In this document: piece by piece, positions 36,786 through 46,085 of the stretch
Layout of the letters: each line of letters starts with the position of its first letter
How positions within the stretch are numbered: position 1 is the stretch's first letter
Program-made: the position numbers and the translations under genes
Assembly: GCF_037963145.1 (NCBI RefSeq)
Contig: NZ_CP150144.1
Location: 992,001-1,056,000 of the forward strand
Source of the DNA: Oceanobacillus sp. FSL K6-2867
GTDB lineage: Bacteria > Bacillota > Bacilli > Bacillales > Amphibacillaceae
Length of the DNA: 64,000 nt
Direction of reading: 5' to 3'
The notes under the pieces: generated by a model
Database searches by the model: none
Told to the model about the DNA's origin: nothing
The model's input: only the letters and a program-made list of their open reading frames with translations

Positions 36786-36804
36786 TCTCGTCATTCCATT
36801 CAAT

Positions 36805-37149
36805 TTATAATGATGTAACTTCTACGTTTGTTAATCCTGTGTTTCTTGCAAGTCGGCTGAATTGCATTTTTAGAACAGCATTATCCTGTACTTTGAAAAT
36901 TACCTTATGAAATCCAGATTCTTTGTATAAACCAAAGCATGCTTCTAAATGAGGAACCATGTCTGTCGAAACAACCTGCATGGATGTACAATCAAATTCT
37001 AGCGTGTATTCTGCTGGGTTGATCGAATTTACAGCTTTATGATAATCCTGTACAAAGCTTTGCGCATCTTCCGGTACAAATGTACCACTAACCATACAAT
37101 CTATTATTTTTTTTGCCGGATTTAATCTTACATAATATTTCTCTTCCAA
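36805..37149 (-). CDS. Small protein paired with the KASIII-like gene
   Basis: About 114 residues, no named family recognised. The alternation of strands and helices (EKYYVRLNPAKKIIDCMVSG, YTLEFDCTSMQVVS, FHKVIFKVQDNAVLKMQFSRLARNTGL) recalls STAS-like folds, but that is only a visual impression. Likely start TTG at 37149, with GGTAGGAG about 8 bases upstream. A TTG six bases earlier is too close to that site, and a longer frame to 37272 has no ribosome binding site. It sits directly upstream of the KASIII-like gene on the same strand. Confidence 0.65.
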   Translation of the reverse strand: MEEKYYVRLNPAKKIIDCMVSGTFVPEDAQSFVQDYHKAVNSINPAEYTLEFDCTSMQVVSTDMVPHLEACFGLYKESGFHKVIFKVQDNAVLKMQFSRLARNTGLTNVEVTSL

Positions 37150-37356
37150 TTCCAAAACTCCTACCTTTATTAACTTAATCGGCCATTTGACAGATGAGGA
37201 AAATTTTACTATCTGCAAAAGACGACAAGAAATAGTATAGCAAAAAGAGGGTATATTGTCACCTTTCAACATATTTATGAAGTTCTAATTAACTATCCTT
37301 TTATACCTATATTATATGATTAGTGAATCACCAGGTTATTCCTCATCGCTAGAACG

Positions 37357-38757
37357 TTATAAAAATCCCCAGCTGCCTAAAAGCAATTCGATCGCTTTTG
37401 ATAACTTTTCTTCAGGTATTCCTGCAAAACCGAGAATTATTTTCGGGTCACCACTATATCGCTTCTCCATCGAATAAGAGGATAATCCATATACTTTCAG
37501 ATTTGCTTTCCTTGCTCGATGGACAAGCTCTTCTTCATCCATGCCATTTTTCACTGCGAGTACGATATGAAGCCCGGAATGTTCCCCAATAACTTGTAAT
37601 TCCTCTTGGTAAGGCTTTAACATCTCCAATGTTTTTTCCAATTTTCGCCGGTATATTTTTCGCATGCGATTTAAATGCTTTTCGAAATCCCCATTTTTCA
37701 TAAATTGGGTTAATATATGCTGATCAATTCTGGAAACCGAACAATGATAAAACGACAACTTATTTTTATATTTTCTTAATAATGGCTTAGGGAGTACCAT
37801 ATAGCTAATCCGAAGCGAAGGAATCAATGATTTGGAAAAGCTTCCTAAATAGATTACCTTTCCCGCCTGGTCCATTCCCTGTAACGCAGGGATTGATTTC
37901 CCACTGTAACGAAACTCACTGTCATAATCATCTTCAATAATATAGCGATTTTCCTCTGCTGACGCCCAATTTAACAGCTTAACCCTACGATTTACGGACA
38001 ATACAGATCCATAAGGAAAATGATGTGAAGGCGTTACATACACAACATTCATTTGCTTATTTTCTACTGCATCTACATCCACTCCATCTTCATCAACCTC
38101 AAGTGGATTCACTTCATTTGGATAGTTGCTTAATATTCGTGAGATTACATGATACCCAGGGTCTTCAACTCCATACACTGTTTTTTGATCAAATAATAGA
38201 ATGAGCTGTTGCAATAAAAATTCGCTTCCTGCACCAATAAAGATTTCCTCTGGGGAGCACTTTACACCTCGTGCATGATATAAATAGTGAGCAATTTCTC
38301 TGCGCAATTCATATTCCCCTTGCGAATCGCCTAGTAATAACAAGGAATGATACTGTTTATCCATCGAGTTTTTTGCATATTTTCTCCACTTCGCAAACGG
38401 AAAATTTTCCGTGTCCACCCAGCTTGGATGAAAATTGTAAAGTACGGTTTCTTCAGCTCTTTCACCTTGCTCTGTTGAGGATTCTGCCTGCTGAACATAT
38501 TCTAAATCAGCGTACGCTAATACAAAATATCCTTTCCTGGGTATTCCATCCACATATCCTTCCGCCACTAATTGGTCATAGGCGGTTTCAACTGTATTTT
38601 GGCTAACCTTCAGAAATTCGGAAAGCTTCCGTTTCGAAGGCAGTTTACTCCCATATTCTAAGCGTCCATCAACAATTTCAGTTTTGATAAATATATATAA
38701 CTGTTCATATAAAGGAATATCGCTTGATCGATTTAAATGACAAGATAACATGTCCAT
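37357..38757 (-). CDS. pdxR: PdxR, MocR-type regulator of pyridoxal phosphate synthesis
   Basis: A 466-residue fusion. Residues about 12-80 are a GntR winged helix (ILYEQLYIFIKTEI-type start, then LSEFLKVSQNTVETAYDQLVAEGYV), and the rest is an aminotransferase fold with the PLP lysine in YLGSFSKSLIPSLRISY. MocR proteins divergent from pdxST activate those genes when pyridoxal phosphate is scarce, which fits this arrangement. The ATG has AAAGGAG upstream. The intergenic region to pdxS is 122 bases. An upstream ATG-to-GTG choice within the first three residues is unimportant. Confidence 0.93.
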   Translation of the reverse strand: MDMLSCHLNRSSDIPLYEQLYIFIKTEIVDGRLEYGSKLPSKRKLSEFLKVSQNTVETAYDQLVAEGYVDGIPRKGYFVLAYADLEYVQQAESSTEQGERAEETVLYNFHPSWVDTENFPFAKWRKYAKNSMDKQYHSLLLLGDSQGEYELRREIAHYLYHARGVKCSPEEIFIGAGSEFLLQQLILLFDQKTVYGVEDPGYHVISRILSNYPNEVNPLEVDEDGVDVDAVENKQMNVVYVTPSHHFPYGSVLSVNRRVKLLNWASAEENRYIIEDDYDSEFRYSGKSIPALQGMDQAGKVIYLGSFSKSLIPSLRISYMVLPKPLLRKYKNKLSFYHCSVSRIDQHILTQFMKNGDFEKHLNRMRKIYRRKLEKTLEMLKPYQEELQVIGEHSGLHIVLAVKNGMDEEELVHRARKANLKVYGLSSYSMEKRYSGDPKIILGFAGIPEEKLSKAIELLLGSWGFL

Positions 38758-38879
38758 ATTTCTACGCTCCTTTTTCTGACCCTATCAATTTTATAAAAAC
38801 TGACACTTTTAATACAGCCACATACTTTTTATAATAAACTAAATTCTTAAAAAAACAATTAAAAGATGGAGTGGGAGAA
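38758..38879 (+). promoter_or_regulatory. pdxR-pdxS divergent control region
   Basis: TATAAT at 38830-38835 is a consensus -10 for pdxS, but the -35 position (TTTTAA near 38807) is poor, as expected for an activated promoter. PdxR operators are expected here. I saw no clear pair of direct repeats by eye. Confidence 0.5.
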
Positions 38880-39761
38880 ATGGAAAAATTATTAGGCACT
38901 GAAACGGTAAAAAGAGGGATGGCGCATATGCAAAAAGGCGGCGTCATTATGGATGTTGTTAACGCAGAGCAAGCGAAAATCGCAGAAGCTTCAGGTGCTG
39001 TTGCTGTTATGGCATTAGAACGAGTACCATCCGATATCCGTGCTGCTGGTGGGGTTGCACGAATGGCTGATCCACGAATTGTCGAAGAAGTAATGAATGC
39101 TGTATCGATTCCTGTTATGGCTAAAGCGCGTATCGGGCATATTGTAGAAGCTCGTGTATTAGAAGCAATGGGAGTAGATTATATTGATGAAAGTGAAGTA
39201 TTAACGCCTGCTGATGAGGAATTTCACCTGCTGAAAAGCGCATATACCGTACCATTTGTTTGCGGCTGCCGTGATTTAGGAGAAGCTGCACGCAGAATTG
39301 GGGAAGGTGCTGCAATGCTTCGTACAAAAGGAGAACCAGGAACCGGAAATATTGTTGAAGCGGTTCGTCATATGCGTCAAGTAAATGCACAGGTCCGCAA
39401 AGTAACTTTAATGAATGATGATGAAATCATGACGGAAGCAAAAATTCTTGGTGCACCATATGAAATTTTAAAACAAATTAAGGAAGCAGGAAAATTGCCA
39501 GTTGTTAACTTTGCTGCCGGCGGGGTTGCTACACCAGCTGATGCTGCTCTTATGATGGAACTTGGAGCAGATGGCGTATTCGTCGGATCTGGGGTCTTCA
39601 AATCAGAAAACCCAGAAAAATTCGCCAATGCCATTGTACAAGCAACGACCTATTACAATGATTATGACTTAATCGGCAAGCTTTCTCAAGAGCTGGGAAG
39701 TGCAATGAAAGGGATCGATATTGCAACACTTGCAGCTGAAGAGAGAATGCAAGAAAGATAA
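38880..39761 (+). CDS. pdxS: Pyridoxal 5'-phosphate synthase, synthase subunit
   Basis: A 293-residue TIM-barrel enzyme that makes pyridoxal 5'-phosphate from ribose 5-phosphate, glyceraldehyde 3-phosphate and ammonia supplied by PdxT. The sequence is typical throughout, including [31 protein letters not shown] with the key Lys, and [15 protein letters not shown] 38880 follows GGAGTGGGAG. A GTG nine bases upstream would overlap that site. It is 24 bases ahead of pdxT. Confidence 0.97.
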   Translation: MEKLLGTETVKRGMAHMQKGGVIMDVVNAEQAKIAEASGAVAVMALERVPSDIRAAGGVARMADPRIVEEVMNAVSIPVMAKARIGHIVEARVLEAMGVDYIDESEVLTPADEEFHLLKSAYTVPFVCGCRDLGEAARRIGEGAAMLRTKGEPGTGNIVEAVRHMRQVNAQVRKVTLMNDDEIMTEAKILGAPYEILKQIKEAGKLPVVNFAAGGVATPADAALMMELGADGVFVGSGVFKSENPEKFANAIVQATTYYNDYDLIGKLSQELGSAMKGIDIATLAAEERMQER

Positions 39762-39785
39762 GGTTGTTTGGAAAGGATGTAAAAT

Positions 39786-40379
39786 ATGAAAATTGGTGTA
39801 TTAGGATTACAAGGTGCGGTTGATGAACATATCAAGCAAATTAATACATTAGGTTTAGAAGGAATAACAGTTAAGCAGCCTGAACAACTCCAGGAAATTG
39901 ATGGATTAATTTTACCGGGAGGAGAAAGCACAACAATAAGCAAACTTATTAACCATTATGGATTCGCTGATCCGATAAAAGAATTTGCAAAGAGCAAAAA
40001 GCCAATCTTTGGTACTTGTGCAGGGATGGTATTGCTTGCAAAGGAGCTTTCAGCTTCAGAGGAATCACATCTTGGATTAATGGACATTTGCGTGAAACGA
40101 AATGCTTTCGGCAGGCAGCGTGACAGCTTTGAAGCGAAGCTCGATGTCAAAGGTATAGCTGATCCATTTACAGCAGTTTTTATTCGAGCACCGTATGTGG
40201 AGAACGCAGAGGCTCATGTAGAAGTTTTAGCTACATATAACGAGCATATTGTTGCTGCAAGACAAGAGCATTTACTTGTCAGCTCCTTCCACCCGGAACT
40301 GACTGGAGATACACGCTTTCTAGAACTATTTGTCCAAATGGTAACAGAGAATCAGGTGAAGGAATTAATCATATCTTAA
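39786..40379 (+). CDS. pdxT: Pyridoxal 5'-phosphate synthase, glutaminase subunit
   Basis: A 197-residue class I glutamine amidotransferase that releases ammonia for PdxS. The nucleophile is Cys in PIFGTCAGMVLLAKE and the His-Glu pair is in SSFHPELTGDTRF. GGESTT is the oxyanion-hole loop. AAAGGATG precedes the ATG. It ends in a strong terminator. Confidence 0.97.
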   Translation: MKIGVLGLQGAVDEHIKQINTLGLEGITVKQPEQLQEIDGLILPGGESTTISKLINHYGFADPIKEFAKSKKPIFGTCAGMVLLAKELSASEESHLGLMDICVKRNAFGRQRDSFEAKLDVKGIADPFTAVFIRAPYVENAEAHVEVLATYNEHIVAARQEHLLVSSFHPELTGDTRFLELFVQMVTENQVKELIIS

Positions 40380-40384
40380 TAAAG

Positions 40385-40417
40385 AAGCAAGTTAGGCTTA
40401 ATCCTAACTTGCTTTTT
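40385..40417 (+). terminator. Terminator of pdxST
   Basis: AAGCAAGTTAGG (40385-40396) pairs perfectly with CCTAACTTGCTT (40403-40414), followed by T. Confidence 0.9.
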
Positions 40418-40567
40418 ATATGACTCTTTACAATGTGATTAAAGCAGGAGGAATCGATTAACCTGGAGAGCGTAAAAAAGCACCCTCGTCCTCTTACATC
40501 AGGCCAGGAAAAGTAACGTAACACTATCAAACTGTTCCGATTATTTAATGTACATACAGTAATACGC

Positions 40568-41005
40568 TTACTCTAAATCCATTTTAAACACATAACTCAC
40601 CTTATTATAATTCATCGTACTCTCATAGAAACGATGTGCATCACTTCTTTGGAGTCCTGAAGACAGTGCAACACATTCATATTTATTTGATTTAGCCCAT
40701 TCATGCACATAAGAAAGCAGCTTTTCACCATACCCTTTAGAACGCTTCCTCTGACTTGTAACTAAATCACAAACCCAAACAAATCTGCCATAATAGAGTG
40801 TTATCATTGGCTTGAATCCAACAACCGCTGCAATCTCGCCTTGATCATACAATGCGAATATTCTATAGCTATCCTTTTCTCGTGCTTCCTTGACCAAATC
40901 AAGATAAGATTGTTCACTGAGATGTGTGCGAAGCTCCCGCATAACTGGATATGCTTCTACTATCTCTTCCTTTGTTTGCAGTTCTTTTATCACAACGTTT
41001 TCCAT
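40568..41005 (-). CDS. GNAT family N-acetyltransferase
   Basis: A 145-residue acetyltransferase. The acetyl-CoA loop is in [24 protein letters not shown], followed by a strand [20 protein letters not shown] and the usual FYE motif. The substrate is unknown. AAAGGGGA precedes the ATG. Its start overlaps the end of the DUF4269 gene by 16 bases, so the two are co-translated. Confidence 0.88.
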   Translation of the reverse strand: MENVVIKELQTKEEIVEAYPVMRELRTHLSEQSYLDLVKEAREKDSYRIFALYDQGEIAAVVGFKPMITLYYGRFVWVCDLVTSQRKRSKGYGEKLLSYVHEWAKSNKYECVALSSGLQRSDAHRFYESTMNYNKVSYVFKMDLE

Positions 41006-41535
41006 TCGATTATCCCCTTTTCTATCCCTATTTCAATCAGACGTTCATAAGGGTCTCCTTTAATACCTAGAATCTCACAAAAGGCTGGTTCTGTTTTCAT
41101 TCCTTGACGTTTAAGATGAATCACTTTTTCCCGGAGCTTTGGCACTTCTTTCAAGAGATGATATTCGATAGTCATATGTAGGTAAGCATACTGTTCATGA
41201 ACTGGCTTTGCCTGACCAAATAATTCAAATTCAAATCCGCCATAATGAAAATTAGTCTTGATTACAGGAGTATCTCGTATCCGAATTTGCTTTATCGTAA
41301 ATGCTTCATGTTCCCCATACAATCTTATGACACTTGTTTTAAAATGGTTAAAATCATTCACTTTCAAAATAATATCCAAGTCCGAATCTTCCACATCAAT
41401 TCCAATTGGAATCGTTCCACAAAGTATTGGTGTATAATCCATTAAATCTTTCATAATATTTAATTGTTTTATTGCCTTATACGCTTGATGTTGCCTGCTA
41501 TTCCCCTGTTTTAAATAGGATATTGTATGAAACAT
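40990..41535 (-). CDS. DUF4269 nucleotidyltransferase-like protein
   Basis: A 181-residue protein. The motif [18 protein letters not shown] resembles the active-site pattern of the nucleotidyltransferase fold (Gly followed by paired Asp), and the C-terminal helical part is typical of DUF4269. Function and substrate are not known. It is upstream of and overlaps the acetyltransferase gene. The two together recall small resistance or modification pairs, which is only a suggestion. The ribosome binding site is weak (AGGACT). Confidence 0.78.
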   Translation of the reverse strand: MFHTISYLKQGNSRQHQAYKAIKQLNIMKDLMDYTPILCGTIPIGIDVEDSDLDIILKVNDFNHFKTSVIRLYGEHEAFTIKQIRIRDTPVIKTNFHYGGFEFELFGQAKPVHEQYAYLHMTIEYHLLKEVPKLREKVIHLKRQGMKTEPAFCEILGIKGDPYERLIEIGIEKGIIEWKTL

Positions 41536-41682
41536 ATCTAAGTCCTAGCCTCCTACAGAAAAAATGAATTATTTGTAAAATATCTTCTTAGAAAGAATAC
41601 TACAACTCTACTTTGTAAACAAAGAATAGGGCAGAGAAAACCGCTCTCTTGGCTTCCTCCTTATCAAACTGCACGTTCCCTA

Positions 41683-41889
41683 TTAAAGCATCTGGCTTAC
41701 CATTATGTTATAATGATTATCAATAAAATACCTTCCAGGCATTTTGCATCTTTTGGAATCAGTGAGGAAAGTATAATATTCCTCGCCATTCCTTGATGGA
41801 CCTTCAAATAGTTTTACCACAGTAAATTGGTTGTTATCATTACATCTTATCTGCGACTCAGAGTCATAGGTCTTTTCCATTCTGTTCAT
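41683..41889 (-). CDS. Possible small protein of about 65 residues
   Basis: A short frame rich in polar residues with two cysteines (IRCNDN and SKRCKMP) and no membrane segment. The composition looks protein-like, but no good ribosome binding site precedes either ATG (41889 or 41880). No family recognised. Keep as tentative. Confidence 0.3.
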   Translation of the reverse strand: MNRMEKTYDSESQIRCNDNNQFTVVKLFEGPSRNGEEYYTFLTDSKRCKMPGRYFIDNHYNIMVSQML

Positions 41890-42107
41890 TTAATGTTTAG
41901 TCATTAAATTACTTCCGTATTACCTGAAGATTAACCCCCACTAAATTAAAGATTTAGAAGGAGACTCCACCTTCGATTGATGTTCAATTTTTTGATTATA
42001 TCGACTTGCTGTAATATAGTATTTATTCATAGGAACTTTGACTTTATCAATATCAAATAGATTGCTATTTACGATAGTATCTATGAATGACAAAGGGGTC
42101 GACCTAA

Positions 42108-42281
42108 ATGAGTAAACGAAAAAAAAATTATTTGCAAGCAATTCCAGTTCTAATTCTCTTGATCCTTGTAGTATTTATTTTTGATTTACCCAAAACTAGT
42201 AGCTTTATAACGCTAGGTGTACTTGTTGTCTTTAACATTTTTGTATATGAGTTATTTATATTTAATAATAAAAAGAGCTAG
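42108..42281 (+). CDS. 57-residue membrane microprotein
   Basis: A basic start (MSKRKKNYLQ) is followed by two hydrophobic helices (about residues 12-26 and 33-52) and a short basic end. AAAGGGG lies 8 bases before the ATG, which is good support for translation. A perfect 12-bp terminator follows 20 bases after the stop. No family recognised. The unit of ribosome binding site, frame and terminator makes a real gene likely. Confidence 0.65.
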   Translation: MSKRKKNYLQAIPVLILLILVVFIFDLPKTSSFITLGVLVVFNIFVYELFIFNNKKS

Positions 42282-42302
42282 TAAACTTTTATATGAATAA
42301 TG

Positions 42303-42335
42303 AAGACCGTTGAGATTTTCTCAACGGTCTTTTGA
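42303..42335 (+). terminator. Terminator of the membrane microprotein gene
   Basis: AAGACCGTTGAG (42303-42314) pairs perfectly with CTCAACGGTCTT (42320-42331), followed by T. Confidence 0.85.
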
Positions 42336-42455
42336 GTATATTTTCTATTAAATTAACTTGTTCTAGGGTTATCCTCAGTTGGGAACTACACTTATATCTG
42401 ATGCCTCATACCAATAATCTTGTCCCCTATTACCTCTTTCATATTCAATACTTAT

Positions 42456-42866
42456 TTAAAAGTTATCTGCCGTAGAACTATTTAATACAGTTTGAATACC
42501 TCTTGATCCAAGGTCATTGCTAATTATAAAACTAGATAGCAACCCTGAAGCCCCACTTGCTCCAATGCTAATTCCAAAATTGGAAAGTGGATATGTCACT
42601 ATTCCAGCAGCAACGCCAAAGCGTACATTGTCTAATGCATCTTCAGAGGATTCTGCATATTCTACTTCATGAAGGAAATTAACTAGCTCACTTCTCGTTA
42701 CGCTTTCACTAGTTTCAAAGCTTAGACCAATTTCTTGAGCTTCGTAAGGTGTCACTCCAATTACCCGACTAACTGCTGCTGAGACATTAAAAGCGAACGC
42801 AGAGACTAAAAACGATGCTACTACTCCCATAATAAGTATTTTTTTTAAGATATTAACAACCTCCAA
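42456..42866 (-). CDS. Small secreted protein of unknown function
   Basis: Up to 136 residues. A signal peptide is clear (KKILIMGVVASFLVSAFAF, cut near NVSAA). The mature part of about 105 residues ends in a glycine-rich hydrophobic segment (GISIGASGASGLLSS). The start is odd. The frame opens with TTG at 42866, but GGAGG lies just inside it, so translation may start at a codon about 8-11 bases on, where only ATC or TTA occur before the lysines. The next ATG is inside the signal sequence. No family recognised. A secreted or bacteriocin-like peptide is one possibility, but no immunity or export gene is near. Confidence 0.6.
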   Translation of the reverse strand: MEVVNILKKILIMGVVASFLVSAFAFNVSAAVSRVIGVTPYEAQEIGLSFETSESVTRSELVNFLHEVEYAESSEDALDNVRFGVAAGIVTYPLSNFGISIGASGASGLLSSFIISNDLGSRGIQTVLNSSTADNF

Positions 42867-43132
42867 ATTTTATAGTAAGTCGCGACTTAATGGAAGAATA
42901 ACATACTAAAGTAAAATTTCTAAATAATTAATCAATAAAAAACCTTTCGCTTATTTTAAATGGTACTAAAGCAAGACAATTCAGATAATGTTTTGTGTTT
43001 AAGGGGTCTATAGAAAAGACCCTGTATTCTAGATAAAAATGTTATCAGCTCCACGTTTTAAAATAGGTTGATAGAATATTACAAATCCACTGTAAAAATA
43101 AAGAAAAAGGCGGAAAGTTCCCTCTCCCCCCA

Positions 43133-44353
43133 TTAAGATATTTTAGTTTCCGTACTGTCCATTGTAATCCGTCTTTGTTCTGCTGCTTTTTTTCCATGAA
43201 CAATATAGTAAATCCAAATGCTTAAAATCACAATGGCAGCCATTGCTATATATAATCCTCTAAATCCAATAAAAGGTAAGACAAATCCTAACAGGAATGG
43301 TCCAACTCCGATACCAAAATCGAAAAATACAAAGAAAGTAGATGTTGCAAGACCAATACGATGTCTTGATGCCTTATTAACAGCAATCGTCTGAGCGCTG
43401 GATTGGAAAGTCCCAAAGCCAACACCAATTACGGCACCAGCTATAAGCAGACTAATTCCAACACTAGCCTGACTGAGAATAACTAATCCCACCGCAAATA
43501 GTAAAAGAGATGGATAAACTACGCTATTCTCTCCCTTTGCATCAAAAAATCGGCCTGTGAAGGGTCTAGAGGCTACCAGAAAGATAGCATACATAATAAA
43601 GAAGAAGCTCGCTGCATCTACCAAGTTGATTTCCGCTGCATATGCAGAGAAAAAGGATAAAATACTAGAGTAAACAAATCCAACAACAGCTACAAGGATA
43701 GCGATTGGAATTGTGGTTTTCTCAAAGTAGTCACTAAAATGAAATCCTTTCCCTTTTCCGATAAAAGAATCTTTTACTGCATCTACTTTTGGAACACGCA
43801 AGAAAACCGTTGCAATCAATGCAACAGCTGCGAAAACGGTAGTAGCAATAAATATCATAGGATTATTAAAATGCTGACTAATATATAGTCCCAGGAATGG
43901 GCCAATTGCCATAGCCAAATTTGTACTTGTTGCAAAGTATCCCATTCCTTCGCCACGTCTTACAATTGGGATAATGTCCGCTGCAATTGTACTCGTAGCT
44001 GTCGTGCTAATTCCAAAAGCAAATCCATGAATAAACCGAATAACTAATAAAGCAGCTAAATTATTTACCGGGAAATAAAACAGCATAAATACTAAAAATA
44101 ATGCAAGGCCAACGAGCAATAGATTTTTTTTGCCTACCTTATCAATAATTCTTCCCGCTACCGGCCGGACAAGCACCGCGCCAAGCACAAAAATACTCGA
44201 TGCAAGCCCTGCCTGACTTTGAGAAGCATCGAATTCATCTACAGCATAGATGGCTAATGTGACGATTAACATGTAAAACGATATAAAAAGCAAAAAATTG
44301 GACGTCGCCACCATAATAAAGTCCTTCGTCCATAATTTAGGTTTGTTACTCAT
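43133..44353 (-). CDS. Major facilitator superfamily transporter
   Basis: A 406-residue protein with 12 predicted helices. The MFS motif GRIIDKVGKKNLLLVG lies between helices 2 and 3, and RPFTGRFFDAKGE after helix 8. It is a likely drug or metabolite exporter. It lies 17 bases behind a MarR-family regulator on the same strand, so expression is probably relieved by a toxic compound. AAGGAGAG is upstream of the ATG at a rather long distance. Confidence 0.9.
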   Translation of the reverse strand: MSNKPKLWTKDFIMVATSNFLLFISFYMLIVTLAIYAVDEFDASQSQAGLASSIFVLGAVLVRPVAGRIIDKVGKKNLLLVGLALFLVFMLFYFPVNNLAALLVIRFIHGFAFGISTTATSTIAADIIPIVRRGEGMGYFATSTNLAMAIGPFLGLYISQHFNNPMIFIATTVFAAVALIATVFLRVPKVDAVKDSFIGKGKGFHFSDYFEKTTIPIAILVAVVGFVYSSILSFFSAYAAEINLVDAASFFFIMYAIFLVASRPFTGRFFDAKGENSVVYPSLLLFAVGLVILSQASVGISLLIAGAVIGVGFGTFQSSAQTIAVNKASRHRIGLATSTFFVFFDFGIGVGPFLLGFVLPFIGFRGLYIAMAAIVILSIWIYYIVHGKKAAEQRRITMDSTETKIS

Positions 44354-44370
44354 TCTTATACATACTCTCC

Positions 44371-44796
44371 TTATTTAAGTTTATCTCTAAGTTGCTGAAT
44401 TGTTCGAAATGCAGATTCCATTTCTGTTTCGGGTATTTCTTCTAATAAGGAGTGTTCAAATTTATTGACAACATCATAAGCCTTTTCGTACATTTCCAAG
44501 CCTTTTTTGGTCAATTGCATCTTCCGCTCTCGTTTATCCTCACTCGGCAACCGTTCAATTAATAGTTGTTCCTCCAATCGCTTCACGGTTCGAGATATTG
44601 TTGGCTTCTCTACATCAAGATAATTTGTTATCTCTACAAGCGTAGCCGAACCAGACTGTTTTAAATAATAGACAATACTCCATTGGGAATAATATAAGCC
44701 AACTTCAACTAACTGCTCATTTAATTTCTTCCTGAAAGCCCTTGTAAATTGCATGTTTAATTGAAAAAATTGCTGCGACAATTTAAACACCCCCAT
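44371..44796 (-). CDS. MarR family regulator
   Basis: A 141-residue winged-helix repressor: YSQWSIVYYLKQSGSATLVEITNYLDVEKPTISRTVKRLEEQLLI is the DNA-binding core, and KKGLEMYEKAYDVV leads into the dimer helix. The ATG at 44796 has no good ribosome binding site. A TTG at 44781 has GGGGGTG 7 bases upstream and may be the true start. It is followed by the MFS gene. A palindrome at 44803 just in front suggests autorepression. Confidence 0.9.
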   Translation of the reverse strand: MGVFKLSQQFFQLNMQFTRAFRKKLNEQLVEVGLYYSQWSIVYYLKQSGSATLVEITNYLDVEKPTISRTVKRLEEQLLIERLPSEDKRERKMQLTKKGLEMYEKAYDVVNKFEHSLLEEIPETEMESAFRTIQQLRDKLK

Positions 44797-44802
44797 TAAA
44801 AA

Positions 44803-44816
44803 GTTACCTAAGTAAC
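44803..44816. promoter_or_regulatory. Palindromic operator of the MarR/MFS operon
   Basis: GTTACCTAAGTAAC is a palindrome (GTTAC-4-GTAAC) directly ahead of the MarR gene. Further upstream on the minus strand TAGACT and TATAGT, 17 bases apart, could be the promoter, which would place the operator near the transcription start. Confidence 0.6.
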
Positions 44817-45011
44817 TATATACTATTTAAGCTTAAAAGTCTAGGGAAGATGGAAATATTAATTAGATAATCTTTCCCTTAAAGAGTTCATTTATATGGA
44901 TACCTTTTTTTATTAACTTTTTATACATAATGCAACCTTTCTTTGGGATTATAACAATAGTGGTTTAACCAAAATTTATGTACTTTTACACGAATGAATG
45001 GAGGCTTTTAT

Positions 45012-45296
45012 ATGGTTCAACAAAACCCGCACAATCAGATTCAACAAGCTACGCAGCTTGTTCAGCAGTCCATGGAATCAATCCAATCAGCAAAAGATCA
45101 TGCGAGCGTGGATCACCAGCAATACTTACAAGCTACTGAACAGCTGCAGCAGGCTGAGGATGTATTGCAGCAAGCGCAGAACCAATATGGAGAGCAAGTA
45201 CTGCAGAATCCACAATTTCAGCAGACTCAGGAATTGCTGCATAATTTAAGACAGCAGCTGCAAAAGGTAGAACGTCAAGAAAATAGAAACCTTTAA
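45012..45296 (+). CDS. Small glutamine-rich helical protein
   Basis: A 94-residue soluble protein with about one quarter Gln. The heptad-like spacing (QATEQLQQAEDVLQQAQNQYG) suggests a coiled coil or helical bundle. The composition recalls small spore-associated or DUF2524-type proteins of Bacillus, but I cannot name it surely. Start chosen at ATG 45012 after ATGGAGG. The in-frame ATG at 44994 lies ahead of that site. A 16-bp terminator follows. Confidence 0.75.
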   Translation: MVQQNPHNQIQQATQLVQQSMESIQSAKDHASVDHQQYLQATEQLQQAEDVLQQAQNQYGEQVLQNPQFQQTQELLHNLRQQLQKVERQENRNL

Positions 45297-45353
45297 TGAG
45301 AACCTCTTGAAGATTGAGATGAAGCCAAGTATGCGACAATCATAATTAAAAAG

Positions 45354-45400
45354 AATAAAGGAATCGTCATTTTTTACATTTGACGATTCCTTTATTTTAA
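45354..45400 (+). terminator. Terminator of the glutamine-rich protein gene
   Basis: AATAAAGGAATCGTCA (45354-45369) and TGACGATTCCTTTATT (45381-45396) form a 16-bp perfect stem, followed by T. Confidence 0.9.
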
Positions 45401-45494
45401 TTACTAACTCAAAATAGGCTTTAACATTTCTACAAGTAACTATTCAATTGGTATGTTTAAATATTTTTTGCGTCACAATTCAGCCAAATTTATT

Positions 45495-45983
45495 TTAGCG
45501 ATTATCAACCTTTTCTGGATACATATCATGATTCAGCATACGGTGTTCTGCCATTTGTTCATATTTCGTACCAGGCTTTCCGTAGTTGCAATATGGATCA
45601 ATGGAAATACCACCACGCGGCGTGAACTTCCCCCATACTTCAATATATTTTGGATCCATCAGCTTAATTAAATCGTTCATAATAACATTTACACTATCCT
45701 CATGAAAGCCGCCATGGTTGCGATAGCTGAATAAATATAGTTTGAGAGATTTACTCTCTACCATTTTCACATCAGGTATGTAGCTGATATAAAGCGTTGC
45801 AAAATCGGGTTGTCCCGTCATCGGGCATAACGTTGTAAACTCTGGAAAATTCATTTTTACAAAATAATCCCGATCTTGATGATTATTTTCAAATGCCTCA
45901 AGCACTTCTGGGTTATATTCATATACATAGGCCGTTCCTTGATTCCCTAATAAAGTAAGACCTGATAAATCTTGTTCTTTCAT
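45495..45983 (-). CDS. queF: NADPH-dependent 7-cyano-7-deazaguanine reductase
   Basis: A 162-residue enzyme that reduces preQ0 to preQ1 in queuosine synthesis. The nucleophilic Cys is in [19 protein letters not shown], with the Asp shortly after. The [21 protein letters not shown] segment holds the NADPH and substrate residues. ATG 45983 has GGAGGT upstream. The frame extends five codons further but without support. It is preceded by a preQ1-I riboswitch and a terminator, so its own product pathway controls it. No queCDE genes are present nearby. Confidence 0.96.
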   Translation of the reverse strand: MKEQDLSGLTLLGNQGTAYVYEYNPEVLEAFENNHQDRDYFVKMNFPEFTTLCPMTGQPDFATLYISYIPDVKMVESKSLKLYLFSYRNHGGFHEDSVNVIMNDLIKLMDPKYIEVWGKFTPRGGISIDPYCNYGKPGTKYEQMAEHRMLNHDMYPEKVDNR

Positions 45984-46040
45984 GTTAATTACCTCCACTT
46001 ATTTGTTTTTGATAAATTATCTACTATGAAGACCACTACA

Positions 46041-46072
46041 AAAAAGCCGTGCACCCTAAGGCACACGGCTTT
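46041..46072 (-). terminator. Riboswitch expression-platform terminator
   Basis: On the minus strand, a stem of roughly GCCGTGTGCC and GGTGCACGGC with a TTAG loop is followed by a T-run. It lies between the preQ1 aptamer and queF. The CCTTAG in its 5' arm and loop can alternatively pair with CTAAGG at the 3' end of the aptamer, giving an antiterminator. Confidence 0.8.
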
Positions 46073-46085
46073 AATCGCATCATTT

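Noticed and set aside
41941..42141. 66-codon minus-strand frame opposite the small membrane protein
   Set aside because: It overlaps the better supported plus-strand gene at 42108, with no ribosome binding site of its own.
44998..45249. Second frame inside the glutamine-rich protein gene
   Set aside because: A shadow frame caused by the CAG/CAA-rich codons. The other frame has the ribosome binding site and a terminator.
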